This document shows positions 37,801 through 46,787 of a stretch of 64,000 nt of DNA, one piece after another. The stretch is from Bacteroidia bacterium (GTDB lineage: Bacteria > Bacteroidota > Bacteroidia > UKL13-3). Numbering within the stretch: position 1 is the stretch's first letter; every line of letters starts with the position of its first letter. The notes under the pieces are model-generated. The model saw only the letters and a program-made list of their open reading frames with translations. It did no database searches and was not told the DNA's origin. The stretch lies in contig JAKLJI010000012.1 in assembly GCA_023151275.1 (NCBI GenBank), forward strand, positions 1 through 64,000, in the 5' to 3' direction. Both the position numbers and the translations under genes were made by a program.

Positions 37801-40800
37801 TCAGCATTTGCTGTATAAGAAACCCCATTTGAAGGTAAGGCAAAAACTGGATTAAAGCCAGCACCTGCAAGTGCAAGGACCATTCGATTGGTTCCATTAC
37901 CAGGAGTCCAAGAAACATTAACTGCGCCGCCTGGTAAACTGGTAGCCGTAACATTGTAGGCAAACTGAGTTGGTCTTGTCGCCATAGATAATGTTGTACG
38001 ACTAATCGTAGGCACTGAGCTTGTTAAATACCTGGTGAAAACACCACCGTAAGAATTGTATTCAAAAATTGCAAAATGATAAGTTTGGCCTGGATCCAGG
38101 TTAGTTACCTGACAAGTATTTCCTGACCCATCGTAAACTACATAGTTCCCATTGCCCATGTCTGAACCAAAACCATAATCTGAACTTGCCCAATAAAAAC
38201 TATTACTTGTTGGATAGGCAGAAATGTCCACTGGAGCGCCCGCTTTAGCAATCACTATTCTTGCCATACCGTTACCTGAATTCCAGCTTAAGTTCAAAGA
38301 ATTCTGAGTAATTCCGGATGCTTGTAAATTAAATGCTGGTGATGTTGGAGGCAAGAAGTCTAAGGTTGAGCCTATTGCATTAGTAGAAATGGTGTTAGCA
38401 TAAGTTGGATTTGCTGTTCCACCATTGAATTCAACTATTCGAATTGAATAGGAAGTATTTGAAGACAGGTTATTTACAACAACTGAATTACCTTGACCTA
38501 CCATAACTACAAAACCACCACCAATATTTGAACCATTTCCAAAATAGTTGTTTGCATAATAGTTAAGTCCATTTTGAGGGAATGCAGTTGGAGCAGAAAG
38601 TGGACGTATGTAAACCAATCTTGAAGTTCCATTTCCATTATTCCAATTGATTCTAAAACTATTCACGGTGCGATCTGTAACGGTTACACCTGATGCTGGA
38701 ATGGTTGGAGCAGTTGGTAATACCACATTCACAGCACCCAAGTAAAGGTTATTCGCCGTTAGAACAGATAGCTGATATGGGGATACCGAATTACCACTAG
38801 AACCAAAAATCGGCAAACTTGTTCCATGTACAAAAGTAGTGGTTCCTAATCTTGTTAATCCTAATGGGTAGTTACCATACCCATAAGCTGGAAATAAATT
38901 TGTAAAAGACGAATTAGCCATGTTGTATCTAACAACCTGTGAGCCATTATTAAAAAAATCCAATTGACTATTATCAATAGGAATCAAATTGGAATAAGGG
39001 TAAATATTTCCATTTGTGTTTCCTGAAATAAAATTACCAGTTCCGGCATCTACCCGAGCAAGGTTTAATGCATACTTTGAACTAGAATTTTGCAAATAAC
39101 CATTGAACATTCCAGAAAATGCTATAGTTGATGTTGAAGGGAGCTGAACAATATCATATACCTCAGATGGATTAAATGAACTAGTTGGCAAACCGGCATT
39201 AAAAGAATTAATAGCACCTGAAAATGGATTCAACGACAACAAAGAAAATCTTATACCCGTAAATCTGCCTCCTATATAAACCGATGACCCACCAAAATAG
39301 CGAATAACATTTACCCTTACCGGATTTGACCCATTTACAGCCTGAATTGGTGGGTTAATTCCTGATAATGTAACTGGCGACGATTGAATATTATCCAATA
39401 CAAAAAATCCATTCCGAAATGCATTGGTAGCTGAACCTGAGGAATTAATTACAGTTACACTTGAGAAATCTCCACCTACAAAAAGCCGAGAACCAGCAAA
39501 ACATATCGACCTTACACTGTTGTTTGTATTTGCCCTTACCACTGGATTAAAAGTTCCGGTGAAATTGTTTACTACCGCAAAGTTAATTGCTGAATTACCA
39601 CCTACTTGGTTAAAGCTTCCCCCTAAAAAAACATTATTTCCGGATGATTCAATGGTGTAAACTGAACCATTTACATTGGGATTAAAAGGTAACAGTTGAA
39701 ATGTTGTTAAGTCCATTGCGGCAGCTCCTCTGCGCTCAATCAAACCAATTTTTGTAAATCCACCTGTGGCAATCACATTTCCGTTCGTGAAGTTTGCAAA
39801 AACCCGAACGGTAGCATTTGGTCTTGGGTTAAAGGCATTAAGAATTGGGGCACTAGTTTGATTGGTAGGCAAATTATAAATGGCAAACCTATCACGAGAA
39901 TTTCCAGAAATTGAAGTGAATGCTCCACTTACCCAAAGTGAACCATTGATAATTCCGGATGCCTCAATTGTAGAATTTGGATTCGGACTCCAAGTATTTA
40001 ATACCTGAAGAAAGTTAGTATTGAATGCGAATAATCTGGCCCTTGATATATTATTTACACTGGTGAATCCCCCTCCTACAAAAATATTTTGTCCATTAAC
40101 AGCCAATGTAAATACAGAACTATTCAAATTTACATTTGCCGGAGATAGCATAAACATCGAGGTATTCAAATCAATACCGGCAAAATAGGTTCTGACATTA
40201 GAGTTTACTGAATTGAAGTTTCCTCCGAAATACAATACTGTTCCTGAAACTGCCAAATCGTAAACTATGGCATTATTGACACTGTTACTTAAACGAATAA
40301 GTGGGTTAAACTGGCTTACCCAAGAACCATTGTTTACGTTATAACAAACTAACTGCTTTGTGGTTCCATTGTGTGTGAATCGTCCTGCAACAACAAGATA
40401 ATTTCCGTAAATTAGTGCAGACTGAACATCTGCAGAGGTAAAGCCTGGAGACCAACTTGTCATTGTATTGGTGGACAAATTGATTGCAAAACCACCAACA
40501 CGTGTTTGATAATTAACTGAGGTAAATGAGCCAAAAACATAGGCAATGTTGCCATTCACTACAATTTTATTTACCGCTCCATTTACATTTAAATTCAGAG
40601 GATGGACGGAAAGCGAGGAATTCAAACGAGCGAAATAAGTTCTGGTTTGACCACCAACTGTAGTGAAATAACCTCCCAACAAATAACCTCCAGAACCATC
40701 AGAAACCAAAGTTCTAATCTGGCTATTTACGGCAGGCAAATTGGCTTGAACAGGCTGTCCACTGCTTAAATTTACAGCAGCCCAATAATTGGAAGGAAGC

Positions 40801-40964
40801 TCAAATCCCGTAAAATTTCCGCCCATATATAGGGTGTTTCCAACAATTTTCTGGGTTAGAATTGAACCATTTGGTTGCATTGGCAGATTCACTAAACTCA
40901 CTTGTGAGCTGCCCAGGAAGGGTAGCAACAGCATCACCATCCAGACGAGTAAACTCTTTTTCAT
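34881..40964 (-). CDS. Giant T9SS cargo protein with propeller, four FnIII-like, SBBP-type propeller and LamG domains
   Basis: The 2027-residue precursor has a signal peptide and a first propeller region (about 25-760) with repeats such as LYMGGNFTGFE and IFVGGGFTSVN. Four FnIII-like domains follow (about 770-1245), with NGNGTSRLVYI, SGNGMARIVIA, PGNGTNRMVLA and NGNGAFRIVVA. Next is a seven-unit SBBP-type region (about 1260-1680) with units like GKDAAGGVALDASSNVYVAG. Then comes a laminin-G/concanavalin-like domain (about 1690-1880, with DFRIYKKALTQNEI), and a T9SS sorting domain (MPNPNQGIFNV to KVAITK). These are adhesion-like domains; LamG may bind glycan. It is upstream of the 1266-residue paralogue in the same operon. 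Ligands are unknown. Confidence 0.85.
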   Translation of the reverse strand: MKKSLLVWMVMLLLPFLGSSQVSLVNLPMQPNGSILTQKIVGNTLYMGGNFTGFELPSNYWAAVNLSSGQPVQANLPAVNSQIRTLVSDGSGGYLLGGYFTTVGGQTRTYFARLNSSLSVHPLNLNVNGAVNKIVVNGNIAYVFGSFTSVNYQTRVGGFAINLSTNTMTSWSPGFTSADVQSALIYGNYLVVAGRFTHNGTTKQLVCYNVNNGSWVSQFNPLIRLSNSVNNAIVYDLAVSGTVLYFGGNFNSVNSNVRTYFAGIDLNTSMFMLSPANVNLNSSVFTLAVNGQNIFVGGGFTSVNNISRARLFAFNTNFLQVLNTWSPNPNSTIEASGIINGSLWVSGAFTSISGNSRDRFAIYNLPTNQTSAPILNAFNPRPNATVRVFANFTNGNVIATGGFTKIGLIERRGAAAMDLTTFQLLPFNPNVNGSVYTIESSGNNVFLGGSFNQVGGNSAINFAVVNNFTGTFNPVVRANTNNSVRSICFAGSRLFVGGDFSSVTVINSSGSATNAFRNGFFVLDNIQSSPVTLSGINPPIQAVNGSNPVRVNVIRYFGGSSVYIGGRFTGIRFSLLSLNPFSGAINSFNAGLPTSSFNPSEVYDIVQLPSTSTIAFSGMFNGYLQNSSSKYALNLARVDAGTGNFISGNTNGNIYPYSNLIPIDNSQLDFFNNGSQVVRYNMANSSFTNLFPAYGYGNYPLGLTRLGTTTFVHGTSLPIFGSSGNSVSPYQLSVLTANNLYLGAVNVVLPTAPTIPASGVTVTDRTVNSFRINWNNGNGTSRLVYIRPLSAPTAFPQNGLNYYANNYFGNGSNIGGGFVVMVGQGNSVVVNNLSSNTSYSIRIVEFNGGTANPTYANTISTNAIGSTLDFLPPTSPAFNLQASGITQNSLNLSWNSGNGMARIVIAKAGAPVDISAYPTSNSFYWASSDYGFGSDMGNGNYVVYDGSGNTCQVTNLDPGQTYHFAIFEYNSYGGVFTRYLTSSVPTISRTTLSMATRPTQFAYNVTATSLPGGAVNVSWTPGNGTNRMVLALAGAGFNPVFALPSNGVSYTANADMNSSNPFPGMVPVIKNGAVQNYKTVYNGTANSCVVSGLMPNTTYHFVVVEYNTNGPGTQNYYGYDYINGIWVGPGNVQFTTPPLVQTPTVNASNVQVVSARTEQMVRWTNGNGAFRIVVARKGGPVNTLPVDNQIYIPNANFQSAQNIGGDNKIVYAGFASSVLVSGLEPYTDYFYSVLEYNSALNVYTSQTETKYLRDGVSGNGKTLPPNWPRYSGSSGKDAAGGVALDASSNVYVAGTYAGSMYMDLNLVNSSSNDIFLAKYSQSGNLLWNLTAGGSGEDAASTVALDASGNAYIVGSFRNVATFGSFSRSSNGSDDAFIAKVSPSGSILWVQSFGGSNQDVAFAVAVDPSGNPVVTGYFHGTATFSNSQTTLTSNGATDVWVAKFASSNGALTWAISAGGTSYDYGQGIATDASGSVIVVGDYKLNASFGSTTLTNSGNESNGFIAKLTSGGAFSWAKSFGGPGSDGGFGVGTDVRGNIYLAGLFSNVATFGSFSKTSLGVSDAFVARLDSVTGSFQWVNAVGGIGQDGFRGLSMDPTGKVFVVGSFAGTVAFGSESLVSSGNLDVVVAGYESNGAPISAKKFGGNLDEEGRGIFAKSASEIFFTGYFNGIADFSGFEIYSRMNSQNQPEWDWFVHNASLQNSTGNTNADLVLWYKFNGDYNDYSGYGFHASQVGTSFFGSDRFSQSARSLVATGTSGADVTIGTTILGGAALDEISYMSWVNIPAFNNSDYWHCITFGDLSKVNSPALGLWVGRNGEVVAYVYSYGNWNLVGQYWSANNIVKPNTWTHISVVYKSGNNIRLFVDGAEIGSASNSGGQVGLSQAALTLGFSRQSSPMQALNGNMDDFRIYKKALTQNEILAIMAEPSTSSRPDMVANSNAKKFDMEAIDLMPNPNQGIFNVRMQTEASSSIEFKLSDLSGKLVHSQKAEAKGGLEDFLINSGSIEQGYYILEVIKNDVKIEAIKVAITK

Positions 40965-41492
40965 ATGCGTTGATTATTAGATTTTTAACAAAATAGGTAA
41001 TATCAAATATAATCAAAGGACACAACTAGCAGACATTAAGAAGGTCTTAAATGATTAAGTGGCTGAGTTTGGTAGATGCAAATATCATAAACGACTGCTT
41101 TTCAAGAATATAAAAAAACTTATGGATTACAATTCAGACTTACAATTTCTGCATAATCGCAAATCATCCCGTTTTTCCCACCATTCGTCCCAAAGATTTC
41201 CTCGTCCCCCAAACTACCAATCAAACCTCAATTTGGGATAATAATCAAACCAAATTCCAGCTTGGTAAAGAAGTATCCTTCTGACCAACTAAATCGTCAA
41301 GATTGCAGTTTTTTTTTCAACAACCAAACAACTCACCCTCATTCCAAAAGAATTGTTTTGAGAGTCCTAAAGTTAATGATAATTAGATTGGGACAAATTG
41401 ATTATTGAAGTTCAATCGCTTATCAATCCATTATAATCTTAAAATTTCAACCTAAAATTCAAACTCACTTAAGATTTGACTGTTTATTCTAT
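40965..41492. other. AT-rich intergenic region between divergent genes
   Basis: About 530 bases separate the giant T9SS gene (minus) and the lipocalin gene (plus). It should hold both promoters. No convincing -33/-7 pair is seen for the plus gene. On the minus strand, a weak TATTTTG near 41000 could belong to the T9SS operon. A 60-codon plus frame at 41059 has low-complexity content and no support. I see no repeat. Confidence 0.4.
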
Positions 41493-42026
41493 ATGAAAAC
41501 TCTAAAACTTGCCTTTCTTCTGATTTTAGTTTCCTGCTCAACTGAAAAGCAGGCTCTGGAAATTGCTACCGAACTAAATCCTGAAAAATATGCCGGTACT
41601 TGGTACGAAATTGCCAGAAAACCCAATCGCTTTGAGGATGGTTTGGAACAGATTACAGCAACTTACACACTTTTAGAAAACGGCGATATAGAGGTATTAA
41701 ATCAAGGTGTCAAAAATGGCGAACGAAAACAAGCCAAAGGAAAAGCCTGGATTCCCGATTCTAAAAAGCCCGCTGCGCTAAAGGTTAGCTTCTTCTACCC
41801 CTTTCGAGCAGATTATCAAGTAATTTGGCATGACCCTAATTACCAGTACTCCTTAGTTGGGGAACCAGATAGAGAATACCTCTGGATTCTTGCACGTAAA
41901 CCTGTAATTTCTGATTCTAGCTACAAGGCTTTGGTGAATTTTGCAGAAAGCAAAGGCTTCTCTTGCACAGATTTAATCTTGCCAAAACAATCCACAACCC
42001 CTACTTCCACCACAAATAATCCGTAA
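41493..42026 (+). CDS. blc: Bacterial lipocalin (Blc-like lipoprotein)
   Basis: The 177-residue precursor has a short lipoprotein signal with the lipobox LVSC (Cys15). The lipocalin hallmark KYAGTWYEIARKPNRFE (G-x-W) is at about residues 32-47, followed by TATYTLLENGDIEV, GKAWIPDSKKPAALKVSFF and the late YLWILARKP with the conserved Arg. Blc-type lipocalins sit in the outer membrane and bind fatty acids or lysophospholipids under stress. The tail is Thr/Ser-rich. The gene is 15 bases upstream of uvrA, so they may share a transcript. Confidence 0.92.
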   Translation: MKTLKLAFLLILVSCSTEKQALEIATELNPEKYAGTWYEIARKPNRFEDGLEQITATYTLLENGDIEVLNQGVKNGERKQAKGKAWIPDSKKPAALKVSFFYPFRADYQVIWHDPNYQYSLVGEPDREYLWILARKPVISDSSYKALVNFAESKGFSCTDLILPKQSTTPTSTTNNP

Positions 42027-42041
42027 TTTGCCCCACACAAC

Positions 42042-44897
42042 ATGGCAAAAATAAAATCAGAAATCCCTCGTAATCAGGAAGAGCAAATCGAAATTCTTGG
42101 AGCAAGGGAACATAATTTAAAAAATATCGACGTTACTATTCCTCGTAACAGTCTTGTTACCATTACAGGACTTAGTGGTAGTGGAAAGTCGTCGCTGGCA
42201 TTTGATACCATTTTTGCCGAAGGTCAACGTAGGTACATGGAGAGCTTTTCTGCCTACGCCCGACAGTTTATTGGTAACATGGAAAGACCTGACGTTGACA
42301 AAATCAATGGACTTTCTCCGGTTATTTCTATCGAACAAAAAACAGTAAATAAAAATCCGCGCTCAACAGTTGGTACCATAACCGAAATCTATGACTTTAT
42401 GCGCCTGCTATACGCTCGTGTAGCTGATGCTTACAGTTATATCAGTGGCGAAAAAATGGTTAAAATGAGCGAAGATCAAATCATCGCCTCAATTATTTCA
42501 CAGTTCGAAAACCAACGGATTAGCATTCTTGCGCCATTGATTAAAGGTAGAAAAGGTCATTACCGAGAATTGTTTGAACAGGTGCGCAAACAAGGCTACT
42601 CCAAAGTCAGACTTGATGGTGAACTGCTGGAACTTACTCCAAAAATGCAGGCCGATCGGTATAAAATTCATGATATTGAATTGTTGATTGACCGCATTGA
42701 ACCGAAAAAAGATGCCCGCGTTCGGATTCAGGAAAGTGTGAAAAGTGCGCTCAAAATGGGAAAGGGTACGCTGGTTATTCTGAAGGATGATGATAAAAAG
42801 GCTTATCATTTTAGTCGGTTTTTGATGGACCCGGTTTCCGGAATTTCCTACGATGAACCTCAACCCAATACCTTTTCTTTCAATTCTCCCTACGGTGCCT
42901 GCAAAAGCTGCGACGGTTTGGGCATTAAAAGTATTATTGATGAAAATGCCATTGTCCCAGACAAGAAGCTTTCTATTAACAAAGGAGCTATTGCCCCTCT
43001 TGGTGAATACCGCGAAAACTGGACATTTACCCAATTGCGCGAACTTGGAAAACAGCTGAAATTCTCGTTTGCTGATCCCATAGAAAAAATCTCGAGGGAA
43101 GCTTTAGATGCTATTTTCTACGGATACGATAAACCCTTGGTAATCCCTTACCAATATGCATCGGGATACACACAAAACTACAATTCAACTTGGGAAGGAC
43201 TTGTTCCATTTATAACTCGCCACTACCACGAAAAAAGTTCAGACTCTGTGTTTCGTTGGGCCGAAGAATTTATGCAATTGCAAGAGTGCCCCGATTGCCA
43301 TGGAGCCCGTTTACATCGCGAAGCGCTTTCCTATAAAATCGGAGGCCAAACCATTGCCGATTTAGCAGCCATGGAAATCAAAGCTCTCCAAGTTTGGTTT
43401 GATTCTGTTGAACACCATTTAGACAATCGCCAACAAGTAATTGCTACCGAAATTTTAAAAGAAATCAGAAGTAGAATTGGCTTTTTGGTAGGCGTTGGAA
43501 TTGATTATCTAACGCTAAACTCTCCTGCAAAAACACTAAGTGGTGGTGAGGCTCAACGCATCCGATTGGCCACCCAAATTGGTTCGCAGCTAACCGGTGT
43601 TTTGTATATTTTAGATGAACCCAGTATTGGACTTCACCAACGCGATAACCGCAGGTTGATTGACTCCCTGAAACACTTACGCGATGCCGGAAACAGCGTA
43701 ATTGTTGTTGAGCACGATAAGGACATGATGGCCGAAAGCGATTTTATTCTCGATATCGGTTATGGTGCCGGAATGCATGGTGGGCATATTGCCGCTCAGG
43801 GAACATTAACTGAAATCCTGAAACAAAACTCGGTAACAGCTGAATACCTAAGCGGAAAAAAGCAAATTCAAATTCCCGAAACACGGCGTAAAGGAAATGG
43901 GAAAAAGCTTGTCCTGAAAGAAGCATCAGGCAATAACCTCAAAAATGTAAGCATCGAGTTTCCTCTCGGAACTTTAATTGGAGTTACCGGTGTTAGTGGT
44001 AGCGGGAAATCTTCGTTAATCAATGAAACCCTATATCCCATTCTTAGGCAACACTTTTACGGTTCCTTTCAAAAACCGCTACCTTATAAATCAATCAAAG
44101 GCTTAGAACATATTGATAAGGTAATCGATATCGACCAAAGTCCAATTGGCAGAACTCCAAGAAGCAATCCTGCAACTTATGTTGAGGTATTTGGAGACAT
44201 CCGCAACTTGTTTGCCTCGCTGCCTGAAGCCAAAATAAGAGGCTATAAGCCCGGGCGTTTTTCGTTCAATGTAAAAGGCGGACGCTGCGAAACTTGCCAG
44301 GGAGGCGGCATGCGCAGCATTGAAATGAATTTCCTGCCGGATGTGTATGTGAAATGCGAAACCTGCAATGGCAAGCGATACAATCGAGAAACACTTGAAG
44401 TTAGATACAAAGGCAAAAGCATCAACGATGTGTTAAATATGTCCATTGAAGATGCTGTGAAATTCTTTGAACATACGCCATCCATCCTTCGAAAAATACA
44501 AGCGCTAAACGATGTTGGATTGGGATATATCACATTGGGCCAAGCTTCAACTACTTTAAGCGGTGGAGAAGCTCAACGCGTAAAACTAGCCACCGAGCTT
44601 AGCAAACGCGATACGGGTAACACCCTGTATATTCTGGATGAACCAACAACCGGTTTGCACTTTGAGGATGTAAGGGTATTACTTGATGTATTGCAAAAAC
44701 TCGTCGATAAAGGAAATACGGTAATTGTGATTGAACACAACCTGGATATGATTAAGGTGGCAGATTACCTGATTGACATGGGACCTGAAGGCGGTAAATA
44801 TGGCGGAGAGCTCATTGGATTCGGCACTCCGGAGGAATTGATTAAAAACAAAAAAAGCCATACCGCCATCTTCCTCAAAGAGGAATTGGGCCTCTAA
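42042..44897 (+). CDS. uvrA: UvrA, excinuclease ABC subunit A
   Basis: The 951-residue protein has the complete UvrA layout: a first ATP-binding half with GLSGSGKSSLAFDTIFAEG (Walker A, near residue 43), a zinc module (CKSCDGLG and CPDCHGARL), and a signature LSGGEAQRIRLATQIG. The second half has GVSGSGKSSLINETL, the zinc finger CETCQGGGMRSIE/VKCETCNGKRY, and LSGGEAQRVKLATELS with ILDEPTTGLHFEDV. UvrA finds bulky DNA lesions and loads UvrB in nucleotide excision repair in the cytoplasm. It follows blc by 15 bases. uvrB and uvrC are not in the window, as is usual. Confidence 0.98.
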   Translation: MAKIKSEIPRNQEEQIEILGAREHNLKNIDVTIPRNSLVTITGLSGSGKSSLAFDTIFAEGQRRYMESFSAYARQFIGNMERPDVDKINGLSPVISIEQKTVNKNPRSTVGTITEIYDFMRLLYARVADAYSYISGEKMVKMSEDQIIASIISQFENQRISILAPLIKGRKGHYRELFEQVRKQGYSKVRLDGELLELTPKMQADRYKIHDIELLIDRIEPKKDARVRIQESVKSALKMGKGTLVILKDDDKKAYHFSRFLMDPVSGISYDEPQPNTFSFNSPYGACKSCDGLGIKSIIDENAIVPDKKLSINKGAIAPLGEYRENWTFTQLRELGKQLKFSFADPIEKISREALDAIFYGYDKPLVIPYQYASGYTQNYNSTWEGLVPFITRHYHEKSSDSVFRWAEEFMQLQECPDCHGARLHREALSYKIGGQTIADLAAMEIKALQVWFDSVEHHLDNRQQVIATEILKEIRSRIGFLVGVGIDYLTLNSPAKTLSGGEAQRIRLATQIGSQLTGVLYILDEPSIGLHQRDNRRLIDSLKHLRDAGNSVIVVEHDKDMMAESDFILDIGYGAGMHGGHIAAQGTLTEILKQNSVTAEYLSGKKQIQIPETRRKGNGKKLVLKEASGNNLKNVSIEFPLGTLIGVTGVSGSGKSSLINETLYPILRQHFYGSFQKPLPYKSIKGLEHIDKVIDIDQSPIGRTPRSNPATYVEVFGDIRNLFASLPEAKIRGYKPGRFSFNVKGGRCETCQGGGMRSIEMNFLPDVYVKCETCNGKRYNRETLEVRYKGKSINDVLNMSIEDAVKFFEHTPSILRKIQALNDVGLGYITLGQASTTLSGGEAQRVKLATELSKRDTGNTLYILDEPTTGLHFEDVRVLLDVLQKLVDKGNTVIVIEHNLDMIKVADYLIDMGPEGGKYGGELIGFGTPEELIKNKKSHTAIFLKEELGL

Positions 44898-44926
44898 CCG
44901 GATTATTCCCTTATATTTGAGCCCTT

Positions 44927-45457
44927 ATGAGGCTCGCATTGAAACAGGCATTTGGTGCTTTTTCCAAGGCAGCAGTTCTTTTTGCAGGACTGCTGTTGCT
45001 TGCATCTATTCCTGCGCAAGCCCAAAAGAAAAGACCATATCCAAGCATTCAATCCTATATCGACACCTTCGCAGGCCAAGCTGTTTACCTGCAACGTGAA
45101 ACCGGCATTCCGGCATCTGTAATACTTGGTGTAGCCATTGTTGAATCTGCTTATGGCAATAGTAAAAACAGTCAGATTCTTCACAACCATTTTGGAATTA
45201 TTGGCTCTAATAATCTACGTCAACGTGGCCTAAGATACCGTTCAAGGTACAAGGAATACGAATCTGATTCTGCTTCCTTTGCACATTTTTGTACTGTAAT
45301 TATGAGCAAGCCTTATTACGAAAAAATAAAAGGCATGCGAAACAATGGTATATGGCTCAAGCATATTAGCAAGACCTATACCACAGCAAGAAGTAAATGG
45401 GCCAAGCGCGTATTATTTATTATTCGTAAATACAAACTCGGACGATTCAACGCCTGA
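44927..45457 (+). CDS. Glucosaminidase-domain exported protein (FlgJ/AcmA-like)
   Basis: The 176-residue precursor has an N-terminal signal sequence (ending near AQAQ, residue 32). The catalytic domain follows the glucosaminidase family: IPASVILGVAIVESAYGNSKN with the catalytic Glu, then HNHFGIIGSN, RSRYKEYESDSASFAHFC and the closing helices. Such enzymes cut the bond between N-acetylglucosamine and N-acetylmuramic acid in peptidoglycan. It starts 29 bases after uvrA and 4 bases before two SGNH hydrolases and an MBOAT acyltransferase, a cluster pointing to cell-wall or exopolysaccharide modification. Confidence 0.88.
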   Translation: MRLALKQAFGAFSKAAVLFAGLLLLASIPAQAQKKRPYPSIQSYIDTFAGQAVYLQRETGIPASVILGVAIVESAYGNSKNSQILHNHFGIIGSNNLRQRGLRYRSRYKEYESDSASFAHFCTVIMSKPYYEKIKGMRNNGIWLKHISKTYTTARSKWAKRVLFIIRKYKLGRFNA

Positions 45458-45461
45458 TTGC

Positions 45462-46787
45462 ATGTCGCGAAATTCGGAACCTTTAAAAATCATAGGCCTA
45501 AGCTTTATCATACTGGCCGTTTTTTCGTTGATTAGTCCGGAGCTTCAAGTGAAATTAGGGCTCAAAAAGCCATTCGACTTATTTTCCGATTTCCGAAAAC
45601 TAACTACGGAATCGAAGCCTGTAGCGTCGAAGAAAAACGATAGTCTTCCTGCTACAAAACCCGCAAGCATCCCCCATTTTGTCGATTTTTCAAGCAAAGA
45701 AACCGATCAAAGTTTGGAGCAATTTTTTAAAAAACTTCAGGCCCTGAAGAAAGGCAAACGCAAAAAAGTACGGATTGGCTACTTCGGAGATTCCATGATT
45801 GAAGGCGATTTAATCACACAAAACATACGCCAAATTCTGCAATCTACTTATGGAGGTCATGGTGTTGGATTCGTTCCCATAACAAGTGTGGTGGCAGGAT
45901 TTCGTCAAACCGTTCAACATACATTTAGCCAAAATTGGATTGACCAAAATTTTCAAAACGCAAAAAAAATCCCATTCCATTTCTTATCGGGACATCAATT
46001 TAAAGCCAATGAATCTGCCTGGGTTGAATACGGCGCCGTCAAACAAAAACAACTTAACACCTTACCTAATCCAACATTACTTTGTGCCAAAAATGAGCAA
46101 GCCATCCTGATTCAAATGAATGCGGAAGAGTTAAGTCTCAATCCAAATAAAGCATTCAATGCTTTCCGATTAAGTGAAAATGATAAGTTGAATAAAATAA
46201 AACTGAACTTCCCTCAAGGTGCTTCAGGCATTTACGGCATCTGTTTTGAAAGCGATTCCGGTCTCGTATTGGATAATTTTTCATTCAGAGGAAGTTCCGG
46301 CCTGGAACTAAATTGCATGAAGTCCGATGCTATGGCAGAACTCTTCAATGCAAGGCCTTACGATTTGCTTATTCTTCACTATGGTCCAAACTTGCTCTTC
46401 AAACCGCTGAATACCGACTTTTCATACTACAAAAAGCAACTCAAGAAAACACTCACGCATCTTAAAAAGAATAGTCCCGGCTGTGCCATCTTACTCATTT
46501 CTTCTGCCGATAAATCTTACCGCTCAAAAGAAGGAAAATGGATTACTGCGCCAGGTGTAGAACCTCTTATTGCTGTTCAAAAAGAACTGGCAGAGGAGCT
46601 GGGCTTTGGTTTTATAAACCTTTATGAACTTATGGGAGGAAACGGAACAATGACCAAGTGGGTCGAACAAAAACCGGTGCTCGCCTACAAAGATTATACG
46701 CATTTTAACAACTCGGGAGCCGCCTACATTGGCAAGCTTCTCGCCAAAAAACTTCAGCAGAATAACCATGAACAGAAACCGAATTAA
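45462..46787 (+). CDS. Membrane-anchored SGNH/GDSL hydrolase-like protein (1 of 2)
   Basis: I start this gene at 45462, 4 bases after the glucosaminidase stop, where a membrane anchor begins (SEPLKIIGLSFIILAVFSLI). A longer frame from 45345 would overlap the glucosaminidase gene. The 441-residue protein has the SGNH motifs: GYFGDSMIEGD (block I, nucleophile Ser), LLILHYGPN (block III with Asn) and YKDYTHFNNSGA (block V, D-x-x-H). SGNH proteins next to MBOAT transferases move or remove acyl groups on glycans. Its end overlaps the second SGNH gene by 20 bp, which implies tight coupling. Confidence 0.85.
   Translation: MSRNSEPLKIIGLSFIILAVFSLISPELQVKLGLKKPFDLFSDFRKLTTESKPVASKKNDSLPATKPASIPHFVDFSSKETDQSLEQFFKKLQALKKGKRKKVRIGYFGDSMIEGDLITQNIRQILQSTYGGHGVGFVPITSVVAGFRQTVQHTFSQNWIDQNFQNAKKIPFHFLSGHQFKANESAWVEYGAVKQKQLNTLPNPTLLCAKNEQAILIQMNAEELSLNPNKAFNAFRLSENDKLNKIKLNFPQGASGIYGICFESDSGLVLDNFSFRGSSGLELNCMKSDAMAELFNARPYDLLILHYGPNLLFKPLNTDFSYYKKQLKKTLTHLKKNSPGCAILLISSADKSYRSKEGKWITAPGVEPLIAVQKELAEELGFGFINLYELMGGNGTMTKWVEQKPVLAYKDYTHFNNSGAAYIGKLLAKKLQQNNHEQKPN

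Noticed and set aside
42498-43034. 178-codon minus-strand frame
   Set aside because: Fully antisense to uvrA, whose sequence is conserved throughout.
45345-45461. Upstream extension of the first SGNH gene
   Set aside because: It would overlap the glucosaminidase coding region out of frame; the Met at 45462 gives a membrane anchor and a 4-base gap.
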